From Paenibacillus thalictri (lineage in GTDB: Bacteria > Bacillota > Bacilli > Paenibacillales > NBRC-103111): a stretch of DNA of 64,000 bases. Location: assembly GCF_004307995.1 (NCBI RefSeq), contig NZ_SIRE01000037.1, positions 21,921 through 85,920 on the forward strand, in the 5' to 3' direction. A program made the position numbers and the translations under genes. The notes beneath the pieces were generated by a model. It did no database searches and was not told the origin of the DNA. It was given only the letters and a program-made list of their open reading frames with translations. This document shows positions 8,805 to 17,567 of this stretch, piece after piece; the stretch's first letter is position 1, and every line of letters begins with the position of its first letter.

Positions 8805-10268
8805 ATGAGAATTTTGCTGCTTGACCTCGATTCAACGCGGCCCGACCACCTGGGCTGTTACGGTTATCCTCGCAACACGTCGCCGAATATCGACCGGATC
8901 GCCGAGCAAGGCGTCCGCTTCACCAACTATTACACCTCCGATGCGCCGTGTTTTCCGTCGCGCACGGCGCTGATGACCGGCAAATTCGGCATTCACAACG
9001 GAGTGGTCGGACACGGCGGCACCGCCGGGGACGTAAGGCACGAAGGCGCGGAACGCGGCTTCCGCAGCCGGCTGACCAGCGAGTGCTTCCCCGCCTTGTT
9101 CCGCTCGGCCGGCATGAAGACGGCGCTGGTCAGCCCGTTCGGGGAACGCCATTCGGCATGGACGTTTTACGCCGGCTTCAACGAAATTCATAACACCGGC
9201 AAAGGCGGTATGGAATCAGCGGAAGAAGTGACGCCGGTCGTGCTTGACTGGATCGGTAAAAATGCCAGCGAGGACAATTGGTTCCTTTACGTCAACTATT
9301 GGGATCCGCATACACCGTATCGCGTGCCGGAAGATTACGGCAATCCGTTTGCCGATGAGCCACTTCCCTCTTGGATCACGGACGAAGTGCTGGAGCAGCA
9401 TACGACAAATAAGGTCGGGCCGCACAGCGCCAGGGAAATCAACATGTACAACAATACGACGAACCCGCGGTATCCGCGCCATCCCGGGGAATTCACCGAC
9501 CGTGAAGGGTTGCGGCGGATGGTCGACGGCTATGACTGCGGCGTCCGCTTCATGGACGAAAACATCGGCATGCTGTTCCGTGAACTGGAGCGGCAGGGCG
9601 TAATGGACGACCTGATCGTCATCATTACCGCAGACCACGGCGAAAATATGGGCGAGCTGGGCATTTATGGCGAGCACGGTACCGCCGATCAAGGAACGTG
9701 CCGCATTCCGATGATCATCCGCTGGCCCGGCATGAAGCAAGGACATGTGGACGAAGGCCTCCACTACCACCTTGATCTGCTGCCAACGATGGCCGAGCTG
9801 CTCGGCAAAACACCGATGCCGTCATGGGACGGCGCAAGCTATGCGCCGTCGATCACTTCAGGTGAATCGTGCGGCAGAGATTACCTCGTTGTCTCGCAGT
9901 GTGCGCACGTATGCCAGCGGAGCGTCCGTTTCGGCGATTACTTGTATATGCGCACCTACCACGACGGGTATCATTTGTTCGATAAGGAGATGTTGTTTAA
10001 TCTGGCCGAAGATCCGCATGAGCAGTTTAATCTGGCGCAGTCCCGGCCGGAGCTTTGCCGCGAGGCGGTGTATCTGCTGAACGAATGGCATGATGCGATG
10101 ATGGAGACGATGCCTTTTGATACCGACCCGCTGTGGACGGTGATGAAGGAAGGCGGCCCCTTCCATGCCAAGGGGCATTTGGCGCAATACGCCGAACGGC
10201 TGGAAGAAACCGGCCGCGGATATGCCGTGCCCGAGCTGCGCCGTCGTCATCCGCGGGAATTTACGTAA
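8805..10268 (+). CDS. Type I (formylglycine) sulfatase
   Basis: A 487-residue sulfatase of the alkaline phosphatase superfamily. The N terminus MRILLLDLDSTRPDHLGCYG holds the metal-binding aspartates, and CFPSR at 49-53 followed by TALMTGKFG is the C-x-P-S-R signature in which Cys49 is converted to formylglycine. Further metal and sulfate residues appear in YWDPHTPY and TADHGENMGE, near the middle. There is no signal peptide, so it acts in the cytoplasm on an imported substrate. It is 166 bases downstream of the permeases on the same strand with GAAGGAG before its ATG. Sulfate esters on a sugar are the likely target. No sulfatase-maturating radical SAM enzyme is in this window. Confidence 0.92.
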   Translation: MRILLLDLDSTRPDHLGCYGYPRNTSPNIDRIAEQGVRFTNYYTSDAPCFPSRTALMTGKFGIHNGVVGHGGTAGDVRHEGAERGFRSRLTSECFPALFRSAGMKTALVSPFGERHSAWTFYAGFNEIHNTGKGGMESAEEVTPVVLDWIGKNASEDNWFLYVNYWDPHTPYRVPEDYGNPFADEPLPSWITDEVLEQHTTNKVGPHSAREINMYNNTTNPRYPRHPGEFTDREGLRRMVDGYDCGVRFMDENIGMLFRELERQGVMDDLIVIITADHGENMGELGIYGEHGTADQGTCRIPMIIRWPGMKQGHVDEGLHYHLDLLPTMAELLGKTPMPSWDGASYAPSITSGESCGRDYLVVSQCAHVCQRSVRFGDYLYMRTYHDGYHLFDKEMLFNLAEDPHEQFNLAQSRPELCREAVYLLNEWHDAMMETMPFDTDPLWTVMKEGGPFHAKGHLAQYAERLEETGRGYAVPELRRRHPREFT

Positions 10269-10278
10269 AACAACGTAC

Positions 10279-10316
10279 AAACGCCTCTTGTCCCGACCCG
10301 GGAAAGAGGCGTTTTT
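10279..10316 (+). terminator. Intrinsic terminator after the sulfatase
   Basis: AAACGCCTCTT pairs with AAGAGGCGTTT across a 12-14 base loop and is followed by a run of T. It begins about ten bases after the sulfatase stop and closes the 5151-10268 operon. Confidence 0.85.
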
Positions 10317-10349
10317 CATTGTATGGCAGGCAGCGGTATCGCGGGCTTC

Positions 10350-11035
10350 AATCCGATGTTGTCTGGTTAGCGATACATGGCTGCTATTCAGATCGTGTAT
10401 TGGCTGCATTAGCGATCAGATCGCATATTGGCTGAATTAACGTAATCATATCGGGATTATGGAGTAAACCGGAACCATAACATGCTTGAACGCAGCAAAT
10501 GGAGCGATTTCGATTCAACTTGGTTAAATCGGGATTCGCGCGCGTTGGAAATTTGCCTGGCTGCAACGGACATCCTCATCGCTCTGGTTTACCTTATGCA
10601 TGCGGGCATCCTCATCGCTCTTGTTGGCCTTATGCATGCGGACATCCTCGTCGCTCTTGTTGGCCTTATGCATGTGAGCGTCATGCTCCAACGAAGGACG
10701 GACATGAGCGCGCTTATTTGGCAAAAAAATCGGGGTTATCATTTTTAACGGACCGCAGCGACTTTATTTGCCCAAAAAAGTCGCGGAAACCGCGATATTA
10801 GGCCGAATAAGAGCGACGGTGTCCGTTACATGCAGCCAACCTCAGATTTGCTTTACATTGCTGCGTCCATGTCCGTTAGAGAGAGGACTTAACCAACGTG
10901 GGAGATCCACAACGGTTGGGTAATGCACAACGGCCAGGTGATATGCACAATGAATCGACAGTCTCACCCAGTCCGTTATCCATCCGGATGGGTTCTATGT
11001 CCAGAGCGGATCGCAACGCATAATAGAAGCTCGAT
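10350..11035 (+). repeat. Dispersed intergenic repeat, copy 2
   Basis: This stretch, without a convincing gene, matches copy 1 at 967-1555 in the same order: GGTTAGCGATA, TCGGGATTATGGAG, AACCATAACATGCTTGAACG, GGGGTTATCATTTTTA, AGGCCGAATAAGAGCGACG, AATCGACAGTCTCACCCAG, GGTTCTATGTCCAGA. It is longer than copy 1 because of a 36-base tandem expansion (10568-10675) and an additional segment with CAACGGTTGGGTAATGCAC. TAACGGAC-type motifs occur in both orientations. Short frames at 10482-10748 and 10499-10801 follow the tandem repeat and are not credible genes. Confidence 0.75.
10568..10675 (+). repeat. 36-bp tandem repeat, three units
   Basis: Three consecutive 36-base units begin at 10568, 10604 and 10640, each reading close to GGRCATCCTCRTCGCTC followed by a TTATGCATG end. 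Copy 1 of the dispersed repeat has only one diverged unit near 1178-1215, so the array expanded locally. Units abut directly with no spacers, which rules out CRISPR. Confidence 0.85.
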
Positions 11036-11129
11036 CCTTCCTGTGACGATTCCCGTGACGATACTGGGGTCCATCCTATCGACTTCTTATACTGACAACA
11101 TGGGGCTGCAATCTCATGCAGCCTGGCGT

Positions 11130-11921
11130 TTAACAGGAGGAGACGCTCTTGCGTTTGGCCTTTCGTCCTTCTTCATCCAGCCGCGGACATGTATAGCAAT
11201 ACCCGTGTTGGGTGTCTGTCTGGTAAGCCAGACAGCAGGCGATCTTCTGTCGGGCCATCTTCTCCGGTTGATGCATATCCGGGATCCAGCGAAACTCCGC
11301 GTTAAACGGATTTTTCCGCAAGCCAAGCTCCTCTACATTCAACCCGTTCAACAATACGGCAAAATCCTGCTCAATCAGGCTTATCCTGTCTTCTGAGTAC
11401 GCCTGGCTTAAGATGTAGTCTTTCTCGTTGTGTAGTCTCATCGCCATCTGCGGCCACAGCTGAAGCTCTCTGGTAGCGGAGGCGCGGGCGATGCCGCGGA
11501 ATATCGGAAACATCGTCCCCTCGTAAAAAGCGCGCAGCGCTTCCGCGCGGGAGCCCCCCGTTTCCGCAACGGAAACAAACGCCTGCTCCTTCTCGCGAAA
11601 CAGAAACGATACTTTTCTTCGTCCTTCGGTTACGACGATGTGAAGATGCAGCCGCTCCGGAGAAACCTGCAGCGCCATATCGTAAAGCGATAAGCAAGTT
11701 TGCGCGGATGAACATACCATCGCAAGCCAGCTGGATAGATGAAATGCCGCAATATCCGGCTTGCCGGCGCGAATAATTTGCATAATAGCCTGAATGAGCG
11801 CTTCGCCTTTTTTATCATCCAAAAAATCGGACAAAGGTGCCGTTAAAGCAGGCGACGGATGGGCTTCCGTAATAAAGTTGTACTTATGCTCCAGAAATGG
11901 ATAATCAATTTTGGTACTCAT
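11130..11921 (-). CDS. FhuF-like 2Fe-2S siderophore/corrinoid reductase-type protein
   Basis: About 263 residues, mostly helical, ending in a four-cysteine cluster: CC at 229-230, then C at 242 and 245 (GYCYTCPR). This CC-x(11)-C-x(2)-C arrangement closely resembles the [2Fe-2S] C-terminal domain of FhuF-type ferric-siderophore reductases, where the spacing is usually ten. AGAGGAGG precedes ATG 11921. Its start overlaps the end of the upstream ATPase by 17 bases, so it is the last gene of the operon that begins behind the cobalamin riboswitch. A reductase releasing metal from an imported complex, or reducing an imported corrinoid, is inferred; the family assignment is by motif and context only. 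Confidence 0.7.
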   Translation of the reverse strand: MSTKIDYPFLEHKYNFITEAHPSPALTAPLSDFLDDKKGEALIQAIMQIIRAGKPDIAAFHLSSWLAMVCSSAQTCLSLYDMALQVSPERLHLHIVVTEGRRKVSFLFREKEQAFVSVAETGGSRAEALRAFYEGTMFPIFRGIARASATRELQLWPQMAMRLHNEKDYILSQAYSEDRISLIEQDFAVLLNGLNVEELGLRKNPFNAEFRWIPDMHQPEKMARQKIACCLAYQTDTQHGYCYTCPRLDEEGRKAKRKSVSSC

Positions 11922-12750
11922 AGACGGGCCTCCTCTCATAACCTTCAGCCATTTTGTCCTCAAGCGCATTTCCCCCGGCCGTATGGCTTGCCGCTGTTTC
12001 CATAAATTCCGGAAATACCGGCGTATCGGCCAGCAGCGACCGCGTATACGGATGCTGAGGGTCGTGGATCAGCTTATGTACATCCGCTTCTTCGACAATA
12101 ACTCCACGTTCGATGACCAGCACTCGCTGGCATAACGAGGCGACAACGGCAATATCATGCGAAATAAACAGATAACTCATATTCCGGACCCGGTGAAGCT
12201 CCTTCAGCAGCTCCAGCATTTGGGCCTGAATGGATACGTCCAGGGCGGAGAGGCATTCGTCGAGGACCAGCAGCTTGGGTTCCGGGGCGAGCGCCCGCGC
12301 GAGACAAACCCGCTGACATTGGCCGGTACTCAGCTCATGCGGATAACGGTGCAAATAATCGATGTCAAGGCCAACCGCTTTCAACAGGCTTTCCAGCTGA
12401 GCCTCATACGCCTTTGCGCTTAGAGAAGGATGGAACCGGATAAGCGATTCCATCAAGCTTCTTTTTACGGTCCAAGACGGATTCAGGCTATTCCGCGGGT
12501 CTTGGAACACCATCTGAATGTCCTGGTGCGACTTTCTTCTAACCGCCTTGTCCGATAGCAGCCCGCCGTTCCATTGCAGCTTGCCCTGATCGGCTTTATC
12601 CAGCCCGGTTATGCAGCGGGCCAAGGTGCTTTTGCCGGAGCCGGACATGCCGATCAAACCGACAATTTCCCCGGATTCGATCGAAAACGATACGGAATCG
12701 AGCACCCGCTTACCTTGATACTTTTTGTGCAACCCTTGAATGTTGAGCAT
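11905..12750 (-). CDS. Opp/Nik-type ABC transporter ATPase (second subunit)
   Basis: A 281-residue ATPase of the DppF/OppF/NikE class. Walker A is GMSGSGKST at 34-42, Q-loop VFQDPRNSLNP near 81-91, Walker B LLVLDE at 160-165, and FISHD is the switch histidine. The signature reads LSTGQ (140-144) instead of LSGGQ, a mild deviation. The DPQHPYTRSLL motif near the C terminus is typical of this class. AAGGAGGG precedes the ATG. It pairs with the ATPase domain of the fusion protein upstream to make the nucleotide-binding heterodimer. Confidence 0.92.
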   Translation of the reverse strand: MLNIQGLHKKYQGKRVLDSVSFSIESGEIVGLIGMSGSGKSTLARCITGLDKADQGKLQWNGGLLSDKAVRRKSHQDIQMVFQDPRNSLNPSWTVKRSLMESLIRFHPSLSAKAYEAQLESLLKAVGLDIDYLHRYPHELSTGQCQRVCLARALAPEPKLLVLDECLSALDVSIQAQMLELLKELHRVRNMSYLFISHDIAVVASLCQRVLVIERGVIVEEADVHKLIHDPQHPYTRSLLADTPVFPEFMETAASHTAGGNALEDKMAEGYERRPVYEYQN

Positions 12751-12837
12751 TGCGCTCCCTCCTTATGCCGGACCGTCACCCACGTTCCGTTCAAGCCTTC
12801 CTGGCGCAAACGTGCAGGCCCGTGAAGTGTGCATCCT

Positions 12838-14799
12838 TCATTTCGCTTGCCGAATATGCGGCGGGATCCGCAAAGAAGGAATCGCCTTCAGCAGCTGCTG
12901 CGTATAAGCCTCCCGAGGCTCGGTAAATAAGGAACGCACATCCCCCTGCTCGATCATGCGGCCGTTCTTCATCACGCAGATCCGATCGGCGATGTTCGCG
13001 ACAAGCCTTAAATCATGGGTTATAAAAATCATCGACATATTGCGCTCGCGCTGAAGCGTTGCCAGCAGCTCCATAATTCGCGCTTGTGTGCTCACGTCCA
13101 ATGCGGTTGTCGGTTCATCGGCGATAATGATTTGCGGTTCATTTACGATGGCCATCGCGATGACAACACGCTGCCGCATTCCCCCGCTGAGCTGATGCGG
13201 ATACTGGCCGTAAACCTCTGCAGCGAGGCCTGTCTGCTGAAGCAATTTCAACACTTTGGCTTTAATCTCCGATTTGTTTGCAGCCGCTCCGCTTTCACGG
13301 TGAGCCGCCAGACATTCCTGCAATTGCTCGCCGACGGTAAGAACCGGATTCAGCGAATCCATCGGGTCTTGGGTAATATACGCAATGCGGCTGCCGCGCG
13401 CCTTGCGCCAATCATTCCACTCCCACAACCGTGTATCCGCCCCGAGCAGGCGGATCGTGCCCGAGGTCGTCTCCAGCGGCGAACGCAGCAGCCCCATCAG
13501 CGCAAGCGCAAGCGTGCTTTTGCCGGAGCCGCTTTCGCCGACCAGCCCAAGACATTCGCCCCGCTGGAGCTGCAAGCCGATATCCTCGAGAATCGGCTTG
13601 CGGCTGCCGCCTCGTTCAGCTCGGGCGGACACGCACAAACCTTCGGCCGACAGTACGCAAGCGCGGTTTTCCGCCGCTTGGTCTCCTCTGCTGCCCGCAG
13701 CGCCGGCGGCAAACGGCATGCCTCCCGGCGGGACAGCGCCGCTCGTCTTCGCTAGCGCGCTACGTTCGCGTCCGCTGTTCGCGCTTGCGCCGCGTTTTGT
13801 GTGCGCTGGAAGCCGGCTTCCGCTTTCGGCGGCTTGCGCAGTTCCCTGTGCAAGGGGTGACGGCCCTTGATCGCCGGCCGCAGACTCGCGTCCGCTTTGC
13901 CCCATCGCCTCAACGCTCCCGCTCCGCTTCTTCCTCCGTTCGAACAAACGCGGCATATGCAGCGTGCGGGGTTCCAGCGCATCCTTCAGCGTATCACCCA
14001 AGTAATTGGTCGCCAGCACGGTGGCAAATATCGTCAGGCCCGGCGCCAGGAACAGCCATGGCGCTTCTTCGATATAAGCGCGCCCTTCGTTCAGCATTGC
14101 GCCCCATTCCGGCTGCGGCGGCCGGATGCCAAGCCCAAGAAAAGACATGGACGCAATGCTCAAGATGATGTTTCCCATATCCAACGTCACCAGCACAAGA
14201 ATGGGGCCGGCGATCGAACCGAGAATGTGCGTGCCGATAATTTTCCAGGCGGGGATACCCGAGGTTTTGGCCGCGAGCACGTAACCTTCATTGCGCACCG
14301 ACAATACGTAGCTGCGAAAAATCCGCGCGAACGACGGCCAGGCCACCGCCGCCACGGCGATCATCAGGCTCATCAGCCCCGGCCCCAGCAAGGAAGCGAG
14401 CGCAATCGCCAGCACCAGCTGCGGAAACGAAAACAACACATCCATCAGCCGGGTCAGCACCATGTCGACCCAGCCTCCGAAATATCCGGCGGCAAGTCCG
14501 ATCAACAACCCCAGCGAAATAATAAGGCTGACCGCCAGCACCGAAGCTCCCAAGGACGATGCCCCGCCATGCATTAGCCTGGACAACACATCGCGGCCGT
14601 AATTGTCGGTTCCGAGCCAATGATCGCCGGAGGGCGGCAATAACGCCTGCTTATAATCCACTTTGAGCGGATCGTAGCCCGAAAACCAAGCTCCGCCGAT
14701 CGACATGACAATCACGACGGCAAGGATCGCCAATAAGAAAACGGCCAGAGGGTCTTTCTTCAGCGCGACAAATAGACGTTGGCGGAATCGGTTATCCAT
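12838..14799 (-). CDS. Opp/Nik-type ABC permease-ATPase fusion
   Basis: A 653-residue protein joining a DppC/NikC permease to a DppD/NikD ATPase. Residues 1-280 hold the membrane domain: N-terminal segment AVFLLAILAVVIVM, HWLGTDNYGRDVLSRLMHG, and the EAA-like loop near 171-199. Residues about 281-381 are a low-complexity, Ala/Gly/Ser/Arg-rich linker. The ATPase follows with Walker A GESGSGKST (421-429), signature LSGGMRQR (537-544) and Walker B IIIADEPT (557-564). ATG 14799 follows AGGAGGG; the extra 22 residues upstream overlap the preceding permease. These domains are normally two genes. No stop or frameshift separates them here, so the fusion looks genuine. Confidence 0.92.
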   Translation of the reverse strand: MDNRFRQRLFVALKKDPLAVFLLAILAVVIVMSIGGAWFSGYDPLKVDYKQALLPPSGDHWLGTDNYGRDVLSRLMHGGASSLGASVLAVSLIISLGLLIGLAAGYFGGWVDMVLTRLMDVLFSFPQLVLAIALASLLGPGLMSLMIAVAAVAWPSFARIFRSYVLSVRNEGYVLAAKTSGIPAWKIIGTHILGSIAGPILVLVTLDMGNIILSIASMSFLGLGIRPPQPEWGAMLNEGRAYIEEAPWLFLAPGLTIFATVLATNYLGDTLKDALEPRTLHMPRLFERRKKRSGSVEAMGQSGRESAAGDQGPSPLAQGTAQAAESGSRLPAHTKRGASANSGRERSALAKTSGAVPPGGMPFAAGAAGSRGDQAAENRACVLSAEGLCVSARAERGGSRKPILEDIGLQLQRGECLGLVGESGSGKSTLALALMGLLRSPLETTSGTIRLLGADTRLWEWNDWRKARGSRIAYITQDPMDSLNPVLTVGEQLQECLAAHRESGAAANKSEIKAKVLKLLQQTGLAAEVYGQYPHQLSGGMRQRVVIAMAIVNEPQIIIADEPTTALDVSTQARIMELLATLQRERNMSMIFITHDLRLVANIADRICVMKNGRMIEQGDVRSLFTEPREAYTQQLLKAIPSLRIPPHIRQAK

Positions 14800-15760
14800 G
14801 CTGTCCCTCCTGTTCCAGTCTGACTCGCGGATCCAGCCATCGGTAAGCGACGTCGACCGCCACATTTAATACCATGTACACGATAGCCATCAACAGCACA
14901 AAAGCTTGAATGACAGGATAATCTCTTCCGGTAATCGCATCCACGACATAACGCCCGACCCCCGGCCAAGAAAATACGGTTTCGATAATCACCGTTCCTC
15001 CAATCAAACCTCCCACCACCAGCCCAAACGATGTCAATACCGGCAACAACGCATTGGGCAGCGCATGTTTGAACAAGATCGTTCTGCGGGATAATCCTTT
15101 GGCTTCCGCCATCATCATATACCGCTGCGAAAACACCTGCAGCAGACTTGTACGCAGCAGCCTGGCGGTGACCGAGGAAAGGCCGACGCCCAAAGTCAGC
15201 GCCGGCAAAATCAGATGCGAGAGCCCTCCCCTGCCCATCGTCGGCAGCCATCCCAGCTGAACCGATACGAGATACATCAGCACAAGTCCAAGAAAAAAAC
15301 TCGGCACCGATACGCCGACCAGCGCAATGACCCGGGTAACGTGATCCGCCGCCCTCCGGTGATAAACCGCTCCGGCGATTCCCGAAGGAATCGCGATCAG
15401 CAGCATGATGAGCAAGGCAGCCCCGGCAAGCTCCAGCGTCGCCGGAAACCGCTGCATCAGCTCGTCCATAATCGGAGTTTTGCTGCGGAAGGAAACGCCC
15501 AAATCTCCATGTATGATTTTCCACAGCCAAACGCCGTATTGAACGGGCAGCGGCTGATCGAGCCCAAGCTGCTTATAAAGGATTTCAGCATCTTTTTCCA
15601 AATCGCTTAAATTCGCCCCGGGATCAAACATCGTCAGCAAAATCGCTCTTGCCGGATCGCCGGGGATAAACCGGACCATCAAAAATAGGATCAGCGTTAC
15701 ACCCAGCAAGGCGGGAATCGAAACAAGCAGCCGCTTCACCACATAGCGGATCAGCTTCAT
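14792..15760 (-). CDS. Opp/Nik-type ABC transporter permease (DppB/NikB class)
   Basis: A 322-residue permease: MKLIRYVVKRLLVSIPALLG is the usual first membrane segment, FIPGDPARA follows it outside, and a later loop contains ARLLRTSLLQVFSQRYMMMA, the permease motif that contacts the ATPase. Six membrane spans are expected. Its ATG overlaps the binding-protein stop (ATGA at 15757-15760) and its own stop overlaps the fusion protein start by eight bases, so all are translationally coupled. With the fusion protein it forms the transport channel. Confidence 0.93.
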   Translation of the reverse strand: MKLIRYVVKRLLVSIPALLGVTLILFLMVRFIPGDPARAILLTMFDPGANLSDLEKDAEILYKQLGLDQPLPVQYGVWLWKIIHGDLGVSFRSKTPIMDELMQRFPATLELAGAALLIMLLIAIPSGIAGAVYHRRAADHVTRVIALVGVSVPSFFLGLVLMYLVSVQLGWLPTMGRGGLSHLILPALTLGVGLSSVTARLLRTSLLQVFSQRYMMMAEAKGLSRRTILFKHALPNALLPVLTSFGLVVGGLIGGTVIIETVFSWPGVGRYVVDAITGRDYPVIQAFVLLMAIVYMVLNVAVDVAYRWLDPRVRLEQEGQHG

Positions 15761-17352
15761 TTGGAAATATACATCCCGGGTACGATCCGAGTTTGCAGAT
15801 TTTTATCGATGCCTTTCACTTTTTTGTTGTAAGCGGCGCCCCAACGGGTGTTGTTGAACAAATAAATAATCGGCACATCTTCTTGCACGATCGTCTGAAT
15901 TTGTTTAGCCAGCTCGTTTTGCTTGTTTGAGTCAAATTCGGATGTCAGCTGATTGATCAGCTTGTCCACTTCGGGATTGCTGTAGCCGCCGTAATTCGAA
16001 GCGACACCGGTATAGTAGTAGGAATACAGCTGCCCGCCCAAGTCGCCGGTCGCCGTGCCGCAAGAACAATACGTCGCCGTATCAAAATTGCCGTCCAGCA
16101 TCATTTGGTTGGAAGCCGTCGTTTCCACCGGATTGAGCTCGATGTCCACGCCAATGCCTTTCAGCTGCGATTGCAGCGCAACGGCTAGAGGTTGGAACAC
16201 GCTGTAGGTGAGCATTTTCAGCTTCAGCTTTTGCCCGTCTTTGGCGCGGATCCCGTCGGCGCCTTTTTTCCAGCCGGCATCGTCCAGCAGCTTTTCGGCT
16301 TTTGCTTTGTCCATTTCCGCACCGGTCGAGATCGCGTAAGGCAGCCCTGCCGGGAAGTGACCTGTCGCCTTGGATGCAAAACCGCGGCTGACGCCGTCGA
16401 TCAGTTCCTTGCGGTCCAGCGCCAAATTCAAGGCGATACGCACGTTTTTGTCCTGCAGCGCAGGCACTTTTTTCATATTCAGCCACAAATTCGTCGTCTG
16501 GCCGATTGGGAAGTAGGTTGCAAACTTCGAATCTTTCTCATACGATACCCGCTGTTCAACTTCGACGTTCATATCGGCGTCGGCATCGCCGTTTTTCAAA
16601 GCAAGCAAACGGCCCTGCGCATCCGAACCAAGCCGTGCCTCCAGCCGCTGCAGCTTCGGCTTCTCGCCCCAATAACCCGGGAATGCTTCGGCAATCAACA
16701 ACTCGCCCGGAGTAAACTGCACCGGTTTCATAAACCCGGTCAAATCGGCCTGCGTATTGAACTTATCCCCCAACTTATCGGCCTCGGCCGCATTATGTAT
16801 GGCAAATCCGTTTAATTTAAAAATAAAATTGGGATCCGGCTTTGCCGTCTTCATCTGCAGATGCAGCCCGTCTTTGACGATAAATTCCACGCCGCCGATC
16901 TGGGACGGCGCACGTTTGTTCAGCTTCTGATGGCGTTCCAGCGCGGCTTTTACCGCAGCTGCGTCCATGGCAGCCCCGCTCCAAAACTTGACATTCGGCT
17001 GCAGCTCCACTTCCCACAATGTAGGTTCGATGTTTTTCCACGACTTGGCGAGCCATGGTCTGATTGAGCCGTCATCGTTCAGCATGACCAGCGGCTCGGC
17101 GACCCCGTCCGAAGTGATGCGCTGAGCGTCGATGTGGACCGGGTCCAAGGAACGCGGCATATTTAAAGTGACATATTTGAGCACCTGCTCCTTCGCCATA
17201 TCCGAAGACGCAGCGCCGGCCGCGGCGGGTTCCGCCGAAGGGGCGGCGGTTCCGCTCTGCTTGGGTGAGGATGAGCAAGCGGACAATACCATAAGCATAC
17301 ATGCAAGAATAAGAGCGGTATAACTTCGAAGTTCAAAACGATTCAATTTCAT
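15757..17352 (-). CDS. Family 5 solute-binding lipoprotein, probably for a metal or metal complex
   Basis: A 531-residue OppA/NikA-type binding protein. The signal peptide ends in lipobox LSAC with Cys26 as the lipidated residue, then a Ser/Ala linker. Family features include NMPRSLDPVHIDAQR near 65-79, VKFWSGAAMDAAAVKAALER (121-140), VRIALNLALDRKELIDG (304-320) and GGYSNPEVDKLINQL near 455-469. At 429-431 it has Cys-Ser-Cys in a pocket-lining segment, which is unusual because extracellular lipoproteins rarely carry cysteines beyond the lipobox. It is the first gene behind a cobalamin riboswitch, so cobalt, a cobalt complex or a corrinoid is the most likely cargo. Peptide or nickel is the alternative. 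Confidence 0.9.
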   Translation of the reverse strand: MKLNRFELRSYTALILACMLMVLSACSSSPKQSGTAAPSAEPAAAGAASSDMAKEQVLKYVTLNMPRSLDPVHIDAQRITSDGVAEPLVMLNDDGSIRPWLAKSWKNIEPTLWEVELQPNVKFWSGAAMDAAAVKAALERHQKLNKRAPSQIGGVEFIVKDGLHLQMKTAKPDPNFIFKLNGFAIHNAAEADKLGDKFNTQADLTGFMKPVQFTPGELLIAEAFPGYWGEKPKLQRLEARLGSDAQGRLLALKNGDADADMNVEVEQRVSYEKDSKFATYFPIGQTTNLWLNMKKVPALQDKNVRIALNLALDRKELIDGVSRGFASKATGHFPAGLPYAISTGAEMDKAKAEKLLDDAGWKKGADGIRAKDGQKLKLKMLTYSVFQPLAVALQSQLKGIGVDIELNPVETTASNQMMLDGNFDTATYCSCGTATGDLGGQLYSYYYTGVASNYGGYSNPEVDKLINQLTSEFDSNKQNELAKQIQTIVQEDVPIIYLFNNTRWGAAYNKKVKGIDKNLQTRIVPGMYISK

Positions 17353-17449
17353 TAATGTTGCCCCCTGATTCGCGAAGTTTAATCGTAATAATTACTATTT
17401 AGATTCTAGCTAGTTTGTTTCGTTTCGTCAACACATTCCTGAGCACGCC

Positions 17450-17500
17450 AAAAAGGGCGCCTCCACCTTAAAGATACAATAAGGTAAAGACGCCCCTGTT
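17450..17500 (-). terminator. Riboswitch-linked intrinsic terminator
   Basis: Read on the minus strand, GGGGCGTCTTTACCTTA pairs with TAAGGTGGAGGCGCCC, with a short internal bulge, and is followed by TTTTT. It sits between the cobalamin aptamer and the binding-protein start at 17352, about 70 bases downstream of the aptamer. This is the expected expression platform: B12 binding would favour termination. Confidence 0.8.
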
Positions 17501-17567
17501 TTACACATAAAAAAACAACGGTTCTCTAACACCTCCCCATCTTCCGTAGGTTAAAAGCAGTGTCGTT

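Noticed and set aside
10568..10675. A short CRISPR array
   Set aside because: The 36-base units follow each other directly with no spacers, and no cas gene is near.
10482..10801. Small proteins of 88-100 residues over the tandem repeat
   Set aside because: Their sequence is just the translated 36-base repeat; not conserved as protein in repeat copy 1 and no ribosome binding site.
13015..14577. Several 200-plus residue plus-strand frames
   Set aside because: Antisense to the permease-ATPase fusion; low-complexity, Arg/Pro-rich composition and overlapping each other.
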